The translations under genes were made by a program, and so were the position numbers. The notes under the pieces are model-generated. The model was not told where the DNA came from, searched no databases, and saw nothing but the letters and a program-made list of their open reading frames with translations. Positions 43,000 to 51,938 of a stretch of 51,938 nt of DNA are shown one piece after another. Origin of the DNA: Pseudomonadota bacterium (GTDB lineage: Bacteria; Bdellovibrionota; Bdellovibrionia; Bdellovibrionales; Bdellovibrionaceae); NCBI GenBank assembly GCA_021300175.1, contig JAJTIC010000025.1, forward strand, positions 1-51,938. Reading direction: 5' to 3'. The stretch's first letter is position 1; each line of letters opens with the position of its first letter.

Positions 43000-44091
43000 A
43001 TGACTCGCTTTTGGTTTGCTCTCTTCATAATGATTTGCCAATTAAGCCTTTGGGCTATTGCGGGCAGTGATCCTTGGCGGCAATCAACTCAGCAAAACGA
43101 GATTAAAATAGCTTCTTACAACGTGCAAAACCTGTTTGACGCTGAAAAAGATCTGGGCAAAGACGATTGGACGTTTCTTCCGAAGGGATTTCCGGGCAAG
43201 GACGAGAACTGCAAGAAAATCGTTGAGCCTTATTACCGGGAACAATGTTTTTCTACTGATTGGACTGAAATCAAACTGCAAAAGAAAATTGACCAAATCA
43301 GAAAAGCACTCGATTTGCAAGGTGACCTACCAGATATACTGAGTGTTTATGAGATCGAGAATAATAACGTCGCTTCAAAGTTACAAAAGCATCTCGGCTT
43401 TGATGATTTTCGAATCACAGATTCTTTAGGGTCTCGCGGAGTAGATGTTGCTGTTTTTTTTAGGTCCGAAAAATTGGAACTCCTCGAAGAAAAAGCCTTG
43501 CGCGTTCCGAACGCAGTGACTCGAGACATATTGAGAATAAAGTTCGGGATTCGAGGAACTCATCAGTCGTTCTACGTTTATAGTAATCATTGGCCGTCGA
43601 TGGCAGCACCTGCTCATGAGAGAGTTCGCATGGCGAAATATCTCGTGGAAGATATGCGAATCTTGCAGCAGCAACACGGTCCAACTGTTAACTTTATTGC
43701 CGTGGGTGATTTTAATACTCCCGAAGATGAAACACCGAATGCGTTCAAAGATGTCATTCATGCGAAAGGGAGTCCCGTCACCCTCCTCGATGGCGAGAGT
43801 CATGGTCGTGTGAGCTCTAATCCAGCTTTGGGCCAAATGCCAAAGGGGACTTACTGGTATGCACCAAATAGCAGGTGGCAAAAGTTTGATCGAATTCTCT
43901 TTTCTAAGAGCCTGCTAGACGGGATAGGGCTTGAGCTTATTCCTGAAAGTTTCCGAATCCACTTCCCCATTGAGATTCGTATAAAAAGAAAAGGAATCGA
44001 TACTCCTTGGTCATTCGATTTCAACGAATCTCAGCAATCGAAGATGGGATTTGCAGATCATTTGGCACTGATTCAAAAATTTAGTTACTAG
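43000..44091 (+). CDS. Exported endonuclease/exonuclease/phosphatase-family nuclease
   Basis: 363 residues with a signal peptide (ALFIMICQLSLWAIA). The EEP/DNase I-like motifs are in order: IKIASYNVQNLFD, LSVYEIENNN (metal-binding Glu), VYSNHWPS (catalytic His), FIAVGDFNTPED (Asp and Asn) and GFADHLAL (final Asp-His). It most likely degrades DNA or RNA outside the cytoplasm. AAGGAGATCAAGG lies before the ATG. A predatory organism would use it on prey nucleic acid; that is inference. Confidence 0.88.
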   Translation: MTRFWFALFIMICQLSLWAIAGSDPWRQSTQQNEIKIASYNVQNLFDAEKDLGKDDWTFLPKGFPGKDENCKKIVEPYYREQCFSTDWTEIKLQKKIDQIRKALDLQGDLPDILSVYEIENNNVASKLQKHLGFDDFRITDSLGSRGVDVAVFFRSEKLELLEEKALRVPNAVTRDILRIKFGIRGTHQSFYVYSNHWPSMAAPAHERVRMAKYLVEDMRILQQQHGPTVNFIAVGDFNTPEDETPNAFKDVIHAKGSPVTLLDGESHGRVSSNPALGQMPKGTYWYAPNSRWQKFDRILFSKSLLDGIGLELIPESFRIHFPIEIRIKRKGIDTPWSFDFNESQQSKMGFADHLALIQKFSY

Positions 44092-44102
44092 GGGAATTTT
44101 CA

Positions 44103-44711
44103 ATGAAGCTTAGCTTTTTTCTCGTTTCTTTCATTCTGGCGTTCCGGTTGGCTTGGGCAACGTGTCCTGAAGATCAGCGCCCAGTTTTTCAATTAACTGA
44201 AGGGGCTCGTTCATTGCTTCTCTGCGCCTATTCAGAACCAGTACCTGAAAAAAATGGTCAGGTAAGATTGGAAGGCTATCAGCTTTTGTTAAATGATTCC
44301 GTCACCAAACAAGTCGTCGAAAGTGGTCCTGAGGAAACAAGATTTCTTGCTCAGCTCAAGGGAAAGGAAATCTTGATTCATGAACTCATTTCAACACAGT
44401 CATTCGAAGTCCCCGTTTTTGTCAGGGTTTGGAGTTGCGATAAAAAGGAATGTCATTTGAAGGGCGAAAAGTGCGTTTACAAAAATTCTAAAAAGCCCAG
44501 CAAAAAACTGACAGTGAAAAATATGATTTCAAAAGAATCCAAAGAACAAGAGATCGAGCACTTGGCGGCCTGGGCCTTGGCCGGGGACAAAAAAGCACAA
44601 GAGGCATTTCTTAAAGACCAAAAACACATTCAAATGGAAAGCTCTGTGGAAGCAGATTTTCAAAACTGGAAATCTCTTCTCCAGAAAATGCAGAAATTTA
44701 AATGTCTCTGA
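44103..44711 (+). CDS. Exported protein of unknown function
   Basis: 202 residues with a signal peptide (FFLVSFILAFRLAWA). Mature part begins TCPEDQRPVFQLTEGARSLL and has five or six cysteines (CDKKECHLKGEKC near the middle). The end is helical and Lys-rich (SKEQEIEHLAAWALAGDKKA). It follows the nuclease by 11 bases and overlaps the next gene, so they form a three-gene unit. No family recognised. Confidence 0.65.
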   Translation: MKLSFFLVSFILAFRLAWATCPEDQRPVFQLTEGARSLLLCAYSEPVPEKNGQVRLEGYQLLLNDSVTKQVVESGPEETRFLAQLKGKEILIHELISTQSFEVPVFVRVWSCDKKECHLKGEKCVYKNSKKPSKKLTVKNMISKESKEQEIEHLAAWALAGDKKAQEAFLKDQKHIQMESSVEADFQNWKSLLQKMQKFKCL

Positions 44712-45196
44712 AAAGCATTTACAGCTTCACACGGCTTCAAACAGATACGATCGTAAAAATTGCCTGCGTTGTCGTTATTCTTATATTCAATCAATCCAGT
44801 TTTGCACAAACAAGTGCGGGCATATCTCTTGGAAGTCCGACGGGCTTTAGTGTTCTGCAGGAGACTTCAAAAACAAGAGCCTTAGAGGGTGTCGTGGGTT
44901 GGTCAGCTTCGGACTTAACTATAATTGGCAATTATTTGGTCGTCGATCCTCAAAAGTTTCGTTTAGGTGGAGCGTCTTCTGATTTCTATTATGGTTTTGG
45001 ACTGCGACTGAGTTCTATCGACGGTGGTAAAAATGACGGGCAGGTTTCCATTTCTCCAAGGTTCCCCATTGGGATTAAACACCGGTTCTCAGAATCTAGG
45101 TTTGAAGTTTTTGGTGAGCTGTCTATCAACATCAATCTGAGTCCAGGGACTGGCTTAGACCTTGATGTTGGCCTAGGTGTTCGCTATCGCTTTTGA
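44702..45196 (+). CDS. Small outer-membrane beta-barrel candidate
   Basis: 164 residues. A signal peptide (IVKIACVVVILIFNQSSFAQ) is followed by strands with Gly and aromatic alternation: AGISLGSPTGFSVL, VVGWSASDLTIIGNYLVV, FYYGFGLRLSSI, GIKHRFSESRFEVFGELSIN and GLDLDVGLGVRYRF at the end. This is the pattern of an eight-strand barrel with a C-terminal Phe. It overlaps the upstream gene by 10 bases. The start is not well marked. Confidence 0.65.
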   Translation: MSLKSIYSFTRLQTDTIVKIACVVVILIFNQSSFAQTSAGISLGSPTGFSVLQETSKTRALEGVVGWSASDLTIIGNYLVVDPQKFRLGGASSDFYYGFGLRLSSIDGGKNDGQVSISPRFPIGIKHRFSESRFEVFGELSININLSPGTGLDLDVGLGVRYRF

Positions 45197-45323
45197 TTGA
45201 AGTAAGGCTTCCCGTCAAACAATTTAGCGAAACCCCTGGATATAAGTCTATACTTTGGAGCTGAAGAAAATTCGAGCTCGTTCCGATACGAGGAAAACAA
45301 TAGAGATCTCGGAGGAGTGCTCG

Positions 45324-47663
45324 ATGGCTTCTGTGCCAAAAAAATTGTTAGTGGCTGTGTGCATGGGGATCCTTTTTCTTTATGGAGCAAGCTTATGGCT
45401 CACGAGGCCCAATCTTTCTCCACAACGAGAGCCCGCCACCAAGTTACTTTCAGAGTTCACCTACTACAGTGATATAAAGCCAATTTTTGAGTCGCGATGT
45501 ATCGGGTGCCACAGTTGTGGAGAGTCGCCTTGTCAGTTTAACCTACAGTCATATGAAGGATTTATGCGAGGGGCCCATAAACAAAAAGTCTACAACCCCT
45601 CAAGACAACAAGCTCAGAACCCCTCGCGCATGTTCATCGATGCCGAAACCACCGAGCAATGGCGTGACAAGGGGTTTTTTTCCGTCTCAGAAGGACATGA
45701 AAATTCAATATTTATAAATTATCTTGCCAAACCTAACTCCGCCAGGAAGGTGCCTGTTGTTGAAGCTCAGTACTCCCACACCTGTCACAGCGACCGCGAG
45801 CAGAGTAAACTGGTGCAATCCACACAATCACATCTTTTGATGCCTTATGGCCTGCCTAGTTTGGCCGAGCACGAGTATGACAAAATTAGGACTTGGATGA
45901 TTCAAGGAGCCAATGAGGGCGCCGATCCACGCCCCCCATCAGTGGAGGAGCAAGGGGTTAAAACATTATGGGAGACCTTTCTCAACAGCCCCCACTTAAA
46001 ACATCGAATCACGGCTCGATACCTTTATGAACATTTGTTTTTAGCCTCTATCTATTTCACAGATTCTCCCAACAGATTTTTCCATCTGGTCAGGTCCAAA
46101 ACTCCTTGTGAGACTGGAGTACGAGTTATTTCTACTGCCACTCCAAACGCAGACCCAAAAGTAAGTAGACCCTACTACTGCTTTTCCCTCAGCAAGGCCT
46201 CACCGGCTAATCGAACTCACATACCGTTTCGCATGGATCTGCAGAAGCTCCAGCGTTATGAGCAGCTTTTTATTAACTCAAAATGGAAGCCCTCGTATTT
46301 CCCGAGTTACAAAAAAGAGGTTGCGCAAAATCCTTTCAAAGCCTTTAAGCAAATCCCTGTAGAATCTCGTTACCGATTTCTTATTGAGGATGCTGAATAT
46401 CATATTATGACTTTTATTAAAGGTCCCGTTTGTAACGGCACGGCGGCGGTCAATGTGATTCAAGAGCATTTTTACGTCTTTTTTACGTCGCCCTCTCGAG
46501 ACCTTATGATTAATGATTCTGGGTATCGTCAGGCGGTTGAGAGTCAAAGTCTGATTCCCGGGGAGTTTGGCAATGGGGTTCAAGCAACGCAGCTTCTGCC
46601 GTTTTACCAACGGATGATTGAAAAACGAACCTTCCTCAAGAAAAAACGCAACGAAGCTTATGAGCGAACTCACAAAAATGGGACGGGTCTAGATGAAATT
46701 TGGAATGGTGATCAAGTCAATCCAAATGCGGTTTTGACAGTTTTTAGACATGGTGAGAATGCCAAGGTGCTCAAGGGGCCCGTCGGAGACTCTTCAAAAA
46801 CAGCCTTTTTGTTAGATTACGCTCTGTTCGAGAAGCTTGCCTATGATCTGGTTATCAATTTTGATGTTTATGGAACCATGGGACACCAGCTGCTGACCCG
46901 AATCTACATGGACCTTATCCGCATGGAGGCAGAAAACAATTTTCTGTCACTGCTGCCTCAAGAGACCCGATCAAAAACAAAAGCCAGTTGGTACCAAGGC
47001 CTCTTGAGTACAGGGAAACTTGTTCTTTTAAGTGAATATGACTTTCCAAGAAACAGCATCAGTATTGCTTATGATCAATCGCAAGGATCTTCGCAAAATC
47101 AGCTTTATCAAAAGATTCTCTTTCATCGACTGAATCCTACAGTGAGGGGTCCAGATGACTCAATAAACTGGCATCAACTCAAGGTGAACTCCCCCGCCAA
47201 CAGAGCTGAGGCCTCACTTCGAAGGATTGCTCAGTTGCGGGGTGAAAAAACTCGGTTTCTTCCTGAGCTTTCTTATATCATCGTTTCTAAACAGGGTAAA
47301 AAAACAGAAGTCTACACGCTGATTCATAACCGAGTTAAAAAGAACATTTCATTCATTTTCGGTGAGGACACCAACCTAGATCCTAAGCAGAACTCATTGA
47401 TTGTAACTCGCAGGTGGGGCGGCCCCTCTCCACACATTTTTTTTGCAGTAGAAGAAGAGAACTTAAATTTATTTGCAGAACAACTCAGTCGCGTGAATGA
47501 TATTTACGATTACTTAGAATTGGAAAGTCGATGGGGAGTTCAGAAAGGCGACCACAGATTTTGGTCGTTTTACGATTTTGCAAATACTTTCTTTGCTGAG
47601 CAGAACCCGTTCGAAGCAAGCGCTATTGATCTCTCGAAGTACGGGGTGAACAACTCACTTTAG
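45324..47663 (+). CDS. cti: Fatty acid cis/trans isomerase (Cti)
   Basis: 779 residues from the ATG at 45324 (CTCGGAGGAG upstream). An N-terminal membrane segment (LVAVCMGILFLYGASLWLT) exports the enzyme to the periplasm. The heme-binding motif CIGCHSC (Cys-59, Cys-62, His-63) is typical of Cti, a c-type cytochrome-like enzyme that isomerises cis to trans double bonds of membrane phospholipid fatty acids. Other family stretches are FNLQSYEGFMRGAHKQKVY, HLLMPYGLPSLAEHEYDKIR and YDYLELESRWGVQKGDHRFW. The enzyme makes membranes less fluid under solvent or heat stress. Confidence 0.88.
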   Translation: MASVPKKLLVAVCMGILFLYGASLWLTRPNLSPQREPATKLLSEFTYYSDIKPIFESRCIGCHSCGESPCQFNLQSYEGFMRGAHKQKVYNPSRQQAQNPSRMFIDAETTEQWRDKGFFSVSEGHENSIFINYLAKPNSARKVPVVEAQYSHTCHSDREQSKLVQSTQSHLLMPYGLPSLAEHEYDKIRTWMIQGANEGADPRPPSVEEQGVKTLWETFLNSPHLKHRITARYLYEHLFLASIYFTDSPNRFFHLVRSKTPCETGVRVISTATPNADPKVSRPYYCFSLSKASPANRTHIPFRMDLQKLQRYEQLFINSKWKPSYFPSYKKEVAQNPFKAFKQIPVESRYRFLIEDAEYHIMTFIKGPVCNGTAAVNVIQEHFYVFFTSPSRDLMINDSGYRQAVESQSLIPGEFGNGVQATQLLPFYQRMIEKRTFLKKKRNEAYERTHKNGTGLDEIWNGDQVNPNAVLTVFRHGENAKVLKGPVGDSSKTAFLLDYALFEKLAYDLVINFDVYGTMGHQLLTRIYMDLIRMEAENNFLSLLPQETRSKTKASWYQGLLSTGKLVLLSEYDFPRNSISIAYDQSQGSSQNQLYQKILFHRLNPTVRGPDDSINWHQLKVNSPANRAEASLRRIAQLRGEKTRFLPELSYIIVSKQGKKTEVYTLIHNRVKKNISFIFGEDTNLDPKQNSLIVTRRWGGPSPHIFFAVEEENLNLFAEQLSRVNDIYDYLELESRWGVQKGDHRFWSFYDFANTFFAEQNPFEASAIDLSKYGVNNSL

Positions 47664-49181
47664 CTCCAAGGTTCTCCGAAAAACCATCAGAGGACTTTCT
47701 TGGTTCAGACCTTCGAGTTTGCCGGCAAGGGCCACGAGCGAAAGAGCAGGTCGACCGGCGTCTTCGGTTGAAAAGAAGAACTGAACAATGTCTTTAGGTT
47801 TGAAAAGTGGTGTCATGCCTAGATAAGCGACCGGAAACTCAAGTCCATTTTTTTCTTGAGATCTTTGCGCCCGATAGACAAAGAAAATGAGCTCGGAACA
47901 GATAAGACGATCATCTGCCGCCAAATCAAAACGATAGTCATAAGGTCGACCTAGGTAGCCAAAAGCTGCAGCGACGGCAAGAGCTCGATCCTTCTTTGAA
48001 AGATTTGGTCTCAATACAGCTAACCGATCTTTTTGCAGAGAGCTATAAAGGTCTGACAGAATAACTCCAGGTCTTAAGCTTTCGATCGATACATAGGGAG
48101 TTTGATGGTTGCCATTTTCATACTTTGCAACTTCTTGTGGGAACCTTGTCCTCAGAAAACCTGAAAAAGAGGAGCAATTTAACCCTTCCTGTTGGCACAG
48201 TCCCCTGAAATAAGAGTTCGTTTCCTGGTCTTGGTCGAAAAAACCGTACAACTTTTGAGGAGCCCCAACATAAAGAACAGAGTGGCTCCAATTTGAATTA
48301 ATCCCGATATTGGTGAGCTTCAAGTCGTGTCGTATAAGTCCGATGTCACCAGGCTCAAGCTGACTCTCGATACTTTCAACTTGCTCTCGGGAAATTGCAA
48401 AATCCTTAGGAACCGCAAAACGACTTGCTAGCGAAAGCAGAGCTTCCCTCGCTTCGTAAAGTGCACCGTAAGTGATTTCATGTTTGCGAGCAGACCTTAA
48501 AAAACTATTGCGGCCATCAAGAATAAATTGCAGATCTTCACTCAATGAGCTCGCTACAAAGCGCCGAATTTTTGAATCCTTGATGCGTTTTTGAATGAGC
48601 CTAGTGAGCTCCTCCGTCCGGTAGGCCAACGTGATGGCTGTTGGATTGCGAATATTTGAAAGCCGAATAGCGGGGTCTGCCTCCGCCCGAGTATCTATCA
48701 CTTGTGCCTCGATCAAACTCAAAAGCTCCAGAAAGGTGATGACTTGAGAGTTCTTCCCCTCGCTCTGTAAAAAAGATGAAAAAGAGCTTGTTGAGAAAAA
48801 AGAACCCGCAACATCAAGTACTGATTTCACATAAGCCACTTTTAAAACAGCCATTTGAAGAGACTCTTCACTATTCGTCCTCGCAAGACGAAAATCCGTT
48901 TTCAAAAGTCGATCTGAGTGAACCGCAAAGACAGAATTAAAGTCAGCTAAGTGCTTTCCCCAAGCTTGCTTTGCATCGGGGTGAATAATTTCTCGGCGAC
49001 CTTTAATCCCTAGGTCCGCATTCTGTGAGTCTGAGGAAAGTCTTTGTGCTGAGGCGACTAAAAATTCTCTAAAGTCATGCACATACTGCCAAGTTATAGG
49101 CTTAGATATCTCGGTTGCTCTTGAGGGGAAATTAAAAGAGCAAATCAAAGCTAAGGTAGCCATCCACATTTTACTTCGCAT
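47655..49181 (-). CDS. Exported permuted NlpC/P60-like (papain fold) protein
   Basis: 508 residues from the ATG at 49181 (AGGATTATAGGCGT upstream). The signal peptide is MWMATLALICSFNFPSRA. Residues 30-270 are helical and unassigned. From about 290 comes a permuted papain-like domain of the YiiX/YebB type: LEPGDIGLIRHDLKL, WSHSVLYVGAPQKLYGFF (catalytic His) and DDRLICSELIFFVYRA (catalytic Cys). Such enzymes are amidases or acyltransferases acting on peptides or lipids. The 3' end overlaps that of cti by 9 bases, a convergent overlap. Confidence 0.7.
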   Translation of the reverse strand: MRSKMWMATLALICSFNFPSRATEISKPITWQYVHDFREFLVASAQRLSSDSQNADLGIKGRREIIHPDAKQAWGKHLADFNSVFAVHSDRLLKTDFRLARTNSEESLQMAVLKVAYVKSVLDVAGSFFSTSSFSSFLQSEGKNSQVITFLELLSLIEAQVIDTRAEADPAIRLSNIRNPTAITLAYRTEELTRLIQKRIKDSKIRRFVASSLSEDLQFILDGRNSFLRSARKHEITYGALYEAREALLSLASRFAVPKDFAISREQVESIESQLEPGDIGLIRHDLKLTNIGINSNWSHSVLYVGAPQKLYGFFDQDQETNSYFRGLCQQEGLNCSSFSGFLRTRFPQEVAKYENGNHQTPYVSIESLRPGVILSDLYSSLQKDRLAVLRPNLSKKDRALAVAAAFGYLGRPYDYRFDLAADDRLICSELIFFVYRAQRSQEKNGLEFPVAYLGMTPLFKPKDIVQFFFSTEDAGRPALSLVALAGKLEGLNQESPLMVFRRTLELK

Positions 49182-49776
49182 ACGCCTATAATCCTTCCAA
49201 GAGCTTTGCCGGGCCAAGATGAATGACTGACCGCCCAACGTTCGCTCAGAAAACAAATTTTATATCAACATTTATTCATTGGCGGCTCACAGACTGAACA
49301 TTACAGAAAAGATCAGTTTTCACCACCGTGTCACGGGAACTCCTTGCTCACCAAATTACAGATCTCTTTTTATTTTTATTTTTTGCCTTCCCTTTCTAAC
49401 ACATTTCCCTTTTCTGAATTCCAAAAAAACTGTGCTCTGAAAGGTCTACTTAGACTGTAAAGAATTTCGACATATTCAGCGCTCGGAACTCAGGACTGGG
49501 AAATAATCACAGACCTCGTGGGCCCTATTGAAAGATAACTGACTCTTGATTAAGTGACTGAAACAATTGGGCGAAAAAATCCCATCTCCGACTTTTTACA
49601 CGGTGACATTTGACGGCACTATCACGATCCCCTTGACAGCTTTTTGTCTTCAGCTCCACTGAAATAGATTCTGGCTTCGGAATAGATTCTGCGTCAGAGG
49701 GGTGTTGAGTCATCGTGCCTTGGTGAATAAGGGGAATTTAATCCCAACATCTTAGGGACGTTTAAAGGAGAAGTTT
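49182..49776. other. Gene-free stretch between divergent genes
   Basis: About 590 bases, AT-rich from 49260 to 49420 with T-rich runs. Two copies of AATAGATTCTG occur near 49665-49690. A 62-codon minus-strand frame (49525-49713) lacks a ribosome site and protein-like features. AAAGGAGAAG at its right end serves the PLD gene. I see no tRNA, terminator or clear promoter. Confidence 0.6.
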
Positions 49777-51477
49777 GTGATAACATTCAAGCGCGAAATC
49801 ACCACGTCTTTAGTGCTTGGCCTCTTGGTCGTAAACTCCAGTTTTGCCCAAACCCCTTCGGTCATCCTGAGTGATGAGAGTCGCCACAGCTCCTTAAACT
49901 CCCCTCTGATGTCTGAAGAATTCCAACAAAAGCTGGATGTGGTCAGTAATTCGAAGCGCATGGCCGGCAATGAAGCACTTCTTTTGGTGAGTGGCCAGAT
50001 GTCTTATCCGGTTCGTTTTCAACTCATCGACAATGCAAAAAAGTCCATCATCATCTCAACATTTTCTTTGTATGGCGGCAACGACAACGGCGAAATTGCT
50101 GACGAAACGAGTCGCCTTCTGGTTGATAAGCTCATCTCTGCTAAACAAGATCGTGGCGTTGAGGTACGACTAATTATTGATGGTGCTACTTCTGTTCTAG
50201 CGCAGTCAACACTTGCAGTTGAAAAGCTGAGAGCTGCTGGCATTCAAGTTTTGAAGTTTAACCCAATTGACAGCGATAGACACGATCGATGGGGCGGTGC
50301 CGCTGTCAATGGACTTGGCAGCATGGTGGGAGGAGCGTACCCTGTTCGAAATCGTTGGCATGAAAAAACGATGATCGTCGATGGAGAATATGCCATCGGC
50401 GGAGGCTTGAACTGGGGAGATGTTTACGGAAAGTCGAATGCCATGGTCAGCTCTGCATACACTCCTCAAGAGTTTTACTCTCATCCTTTAATCCAAGAGT
50501 TAGGTATGACCTCCGTCTCCACTTGGGGTCCATCCTCTGAAACCGCTTGGCGGGACACAGATGTTTTAGTGCGCGGCCCCGTTGTTCAAGAGGCCTCCAA
50601 GCAACTTCTCACGGACTTCTTACTCCTCGAGATCATGTCCCAAAGACCCGGCCAATTGAGGGATTTTATGAACGCAACAGAAGAACAGTTTATGCAAGCT
50701 CAAGCTCTTTTCGAGTCGCAGTACAAGAACGACGCTAAGTACTTTCCAGTGCTGACGTCTTCGACGGCCAAATCGTCAAATGAGGATAGCGTTCGCTACA
50801 TTTCTCAACGTCCTTTTATGGATCGAACTCGTCGGCAAAGCCAAAATGAAATGAGCAAGTTTGCCTTGGCAAATGGGATGAGGGTTGTGCAGAGCAATCC
50901 CCTTTTGCACATGTCCAACTTTTACACTAATGTCATCGATAAAGCAGAAAAGCAAATCGTCTGGGGCTGTCACTCGAATCGCCCGACTCCTGACATTTTG
51001 GATGCGTTAACTCGTGCCGCAAATCGGGGAGTGAAAATTTATATCATGGGAAACTCGCCTGAATCGGCACGAAACCTACCTGATGGTGGTTGGTTGATGT
51101 ACCCGCTGGCCCTTTGCGATTACCGTGATTTGATGGAAAATTCAAAAGGCAATGTGCGAATTTTCGAGTGGCAAAAATCCGTTGAAAGGAATGGTACGAT
51201 TTTAACTGCTGGAGCATTTCATTCAAAGCTGTTTTCGGTTGATGGTGTTTTGACCTCAGTGGGTTCTTACAACATTTCAAAAGCTTCGTTCCGGCAACAC
51301 ACGGAAGGGACCTTTGTATTCAACAGCCCTAGTTTTGCTAGATCAGCTGAAGAAATGTTTCAAACTGACCTTCAGTTTACTCGGGAAATGACGTTGGAGG
51401 AATTGCGAGATTTCCGCTGCAGGATTCCCTTAATGAAATTCCCATTTGGGTCCTCGCCAGCTAGAAAAGCAAACTGA
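49777..51477 (+). CDS. Exported phospholipase D-family protein (two HKD motifs)
   Basis: 566 residues from a GTG start behind AAAGGAGAAG. The signal peptide SLVLGLLVVNSSFAQ is followed by two PLD domains. Motif 1 is HEKTMIVDG (His-195, Lys-197, Asp-202); motif 2 is HSKLFSVDG (His-482, Lys-484, Asp-489), each followed by the expected GG.N or GSYN. The layout is of the cardiolipin-synthase/PLDc_2 type, but without membrane helices. It should act on phospholipids or nucleic acid outside the cytoplasm, fitting with the other exported hydrolases nearby. Confidence 0.88.
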   Translation: MITFKREITTSLVLGLLVVNSSFAQTPSVILSDESRHSSLNSPLMSEEFQQKLDVVSNSKRMAGNEALLLVSGQMSYPVRFQLIDNAKKSIIISTFSLYGGNDNGEIADETSRLLVDKLISAKQDRGVEVRLIIDGATSVLAQSTLAVEKLRAAGIQVLKFNPIDSDRHDRWGGAAVNGLGSMVGGAYPVRNRWHEKTMIVDGEYAIGGGLNWGDVYGKSNAMVSSAYTPQEFYSHPLIQELGMTSVSTWGPSSETAWRDTDVLVRGPVVQEASKQLLTDFLLLEIMSQRPGQLRDFMNATEEQFMQAQALFESQYKNDAKYFPVLTSSTAKSSNEDSVRYISQRPFMDRTRRQSQNEMSKFALANGMRVVQSNPLLHMSNFYTNVIDKAEKQIVWGCHSNRPTPDILDALTRAANRGVKIYIMGNSPESARNLPDGGWLMYPLALCDYRDLMENSKGNVRIFEWQKSVERNGTILTAGAFHSKLFSVDGVLTSVGSYNISKASFRQHTEGTFVFNSPSFARSAEEMFQTDLQFTREMTLEELRDFRCRIPLMKFPFGSSPARKAN

Positions 51478-51577
51478 TACCAAACTAATCGCTTGAAAGG
51501 CCGCTTCTGATGATGCGGCCATAATCTTGATCTCTGCACCTTGGGAGGTTCCTGTTATCGATTCAAAGACCGAGGCA

Positions 51578-51601
51578 AAGACCTTAAGACCTTAAGACCT
51601 T
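51578..51601 (+). repeat. Three tandem AAGACCTT units
   Basis: Three exact 8-base copies and a partial fourth (AAG) lie 17 bases before the ATG of the next gene. The junctions read CTTAAG. It could be a replication-slippage repeat that alters the spacing of a promoter. Confidence 0.7.
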
Positions 51602-51617
51602 AAGTCCGGCAGAGTTA

Positions 51618-51863
51618 ATGATGAGTTCGAATAAATCCGATCTCGAAACATTCCTAAGTAGAATTTCAGATGGGCGCACGACCTATTTTGTGGACACAGC
51701 TCTGGCGCAAATTGTTCGGCGATACATTGAAGCCCAGGGCCCATTCAATGATCTAGATTTGTTGGGCTTGTTTAGGAGGTCGATCGTCGTTAAGTCGGCT
51801 GTCCCAGTTGTGAATTTTTCTGCTGGCGAGATTTACAAATCTAGCCCCTCTATAGCCCCATAA
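51618..51863 (+). CDS. Short hypothetical protein
   Basis: 81 residues starting MMSSNKSDLETFLSRISDGR. Balanced composition with a possible helical segment (DTALAQIVRRYIEAQGPFND) and a short hydrophobic stretch (SIVVKSAVPVVNFSAG). No signal peptide and no family recognised. The upstream ribosome site is weak (GCAGAG). It could be a truncated remnant. Confidence 0.4.
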   Translation: MMSSNKSDLETFLSRISDGRTTYFVDTALAQIVRRYIEAQGPFNDLDLLGLFRRSIVVKSAVPVVNFSAGEIYKSSPSIAP

Positions 51864-51938
51864 TGAAATAACGCAATAGAAATTCTAGGCATATAATTCA
51901 CAAGCTCTTGAAACAAGGGGGGAAAAAGATTGTATAAA

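Noticed and set aside
43426-43881. Antisense frame of 151 codons in the nuclease gene
   Set aside because: The sense frame shows all EEP motifs; the antisense frame has an implausible composition and no start signal.
49525-49713. 62-codon minus-strand gene in the intergenic stretch
   Set aside because: There is no ribosome site, and the composition shows no hydrophobic core or known motif.

Overview
The window comes from a Gram-negative bacterium. It has an outer-membrane BamD, a GmhA for LPS heptose, a TolC/RND pair and several outer-membrane beta-barrel candidates. The Tad/Flp pilus cluster, the SpeD-SpeE fusion, the BatE-like TPR protein and the many exported hydrolases (nuclease, phospholipase D, permuted papain, caspase-like) together suggest a Bdellovibrionota-type, perhaps predatory, organism. 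That placement is inference; no rRNA or marker tree is available here. The DNA is gene-dense with moderate GC by eye, and many genes overlap by ATGA, GTGA or TAATG, so translational coupling is common. Layout: 1-2918 (minus) is an amino-acid catabolism operon (class III aminotransferase, M20 hydrolase, partial AstA). 2985-7592 (plus) runs BatE-like, cyclic-nucleotide-binding protein, AI-2E permease, BamD, TPR protein, phosphoribosyltransferase and a 25-residue membrane peptide, and ends at a clear terminator. 7698-17481 (plus) is a Tad/Flp pilus operon: Flp pilin, a leaderless pilin-like protein, prepilin peptidase, three pseudopilins, CpaB, the CpaC secretin, one fused CpaE-CpaF ATPase and a single TadB-type platform protein. 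It is followed by an exported YD-repeat protein and small secreted peptides. 17842-21611 holds a response regulator and two divergent envelope beta-barrel candidates. 21670-25832 holds groES-groEL, a small exported protein and a fused AdoMet decarboxylase/spermidine synthase. 25907-31421 is a tetR-tolC-RND operon without a membrane-fusion protein, with a 41-bp palindrome upstream of tetR. 31468-37229 is a housekeeping stretch (ExoD, metallo-beta-lactamase fold, MGMT, GNAT, GmhA) with tRNA-Asn, tRNA-Arg and tRNA-Ser. The most notable region is 37217-42799. A 16-bp perfect direct repeat of the tRNA-Ser 3' end recurs 5567 bp downstream, inside the first codons of a small HTH gene coupled to a serine recombinase. 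This looks like an integrated element with attL and attR. Its cargo is an exported caspase-like protease with an operon partner, a divergent lipoprotein with an FGE/C-type-lectin fold whose 3' end resembles the variable region of a diversity-generating retroelement, a highly structured inverted repeat just downstream, and a DUF4160/antitoxin-like pair driven by what looks like a leaderless promoter. No reverse transcriptase is in the window. From 43000 to the end the genes encode an exported EEP nuclease, two envelope proteins, a cytochrome-type fatty acid cis/trans isomerase (Cti), a permuted-papain exported protein, a two-HKD phospholipase D and a short hypothetical protein.
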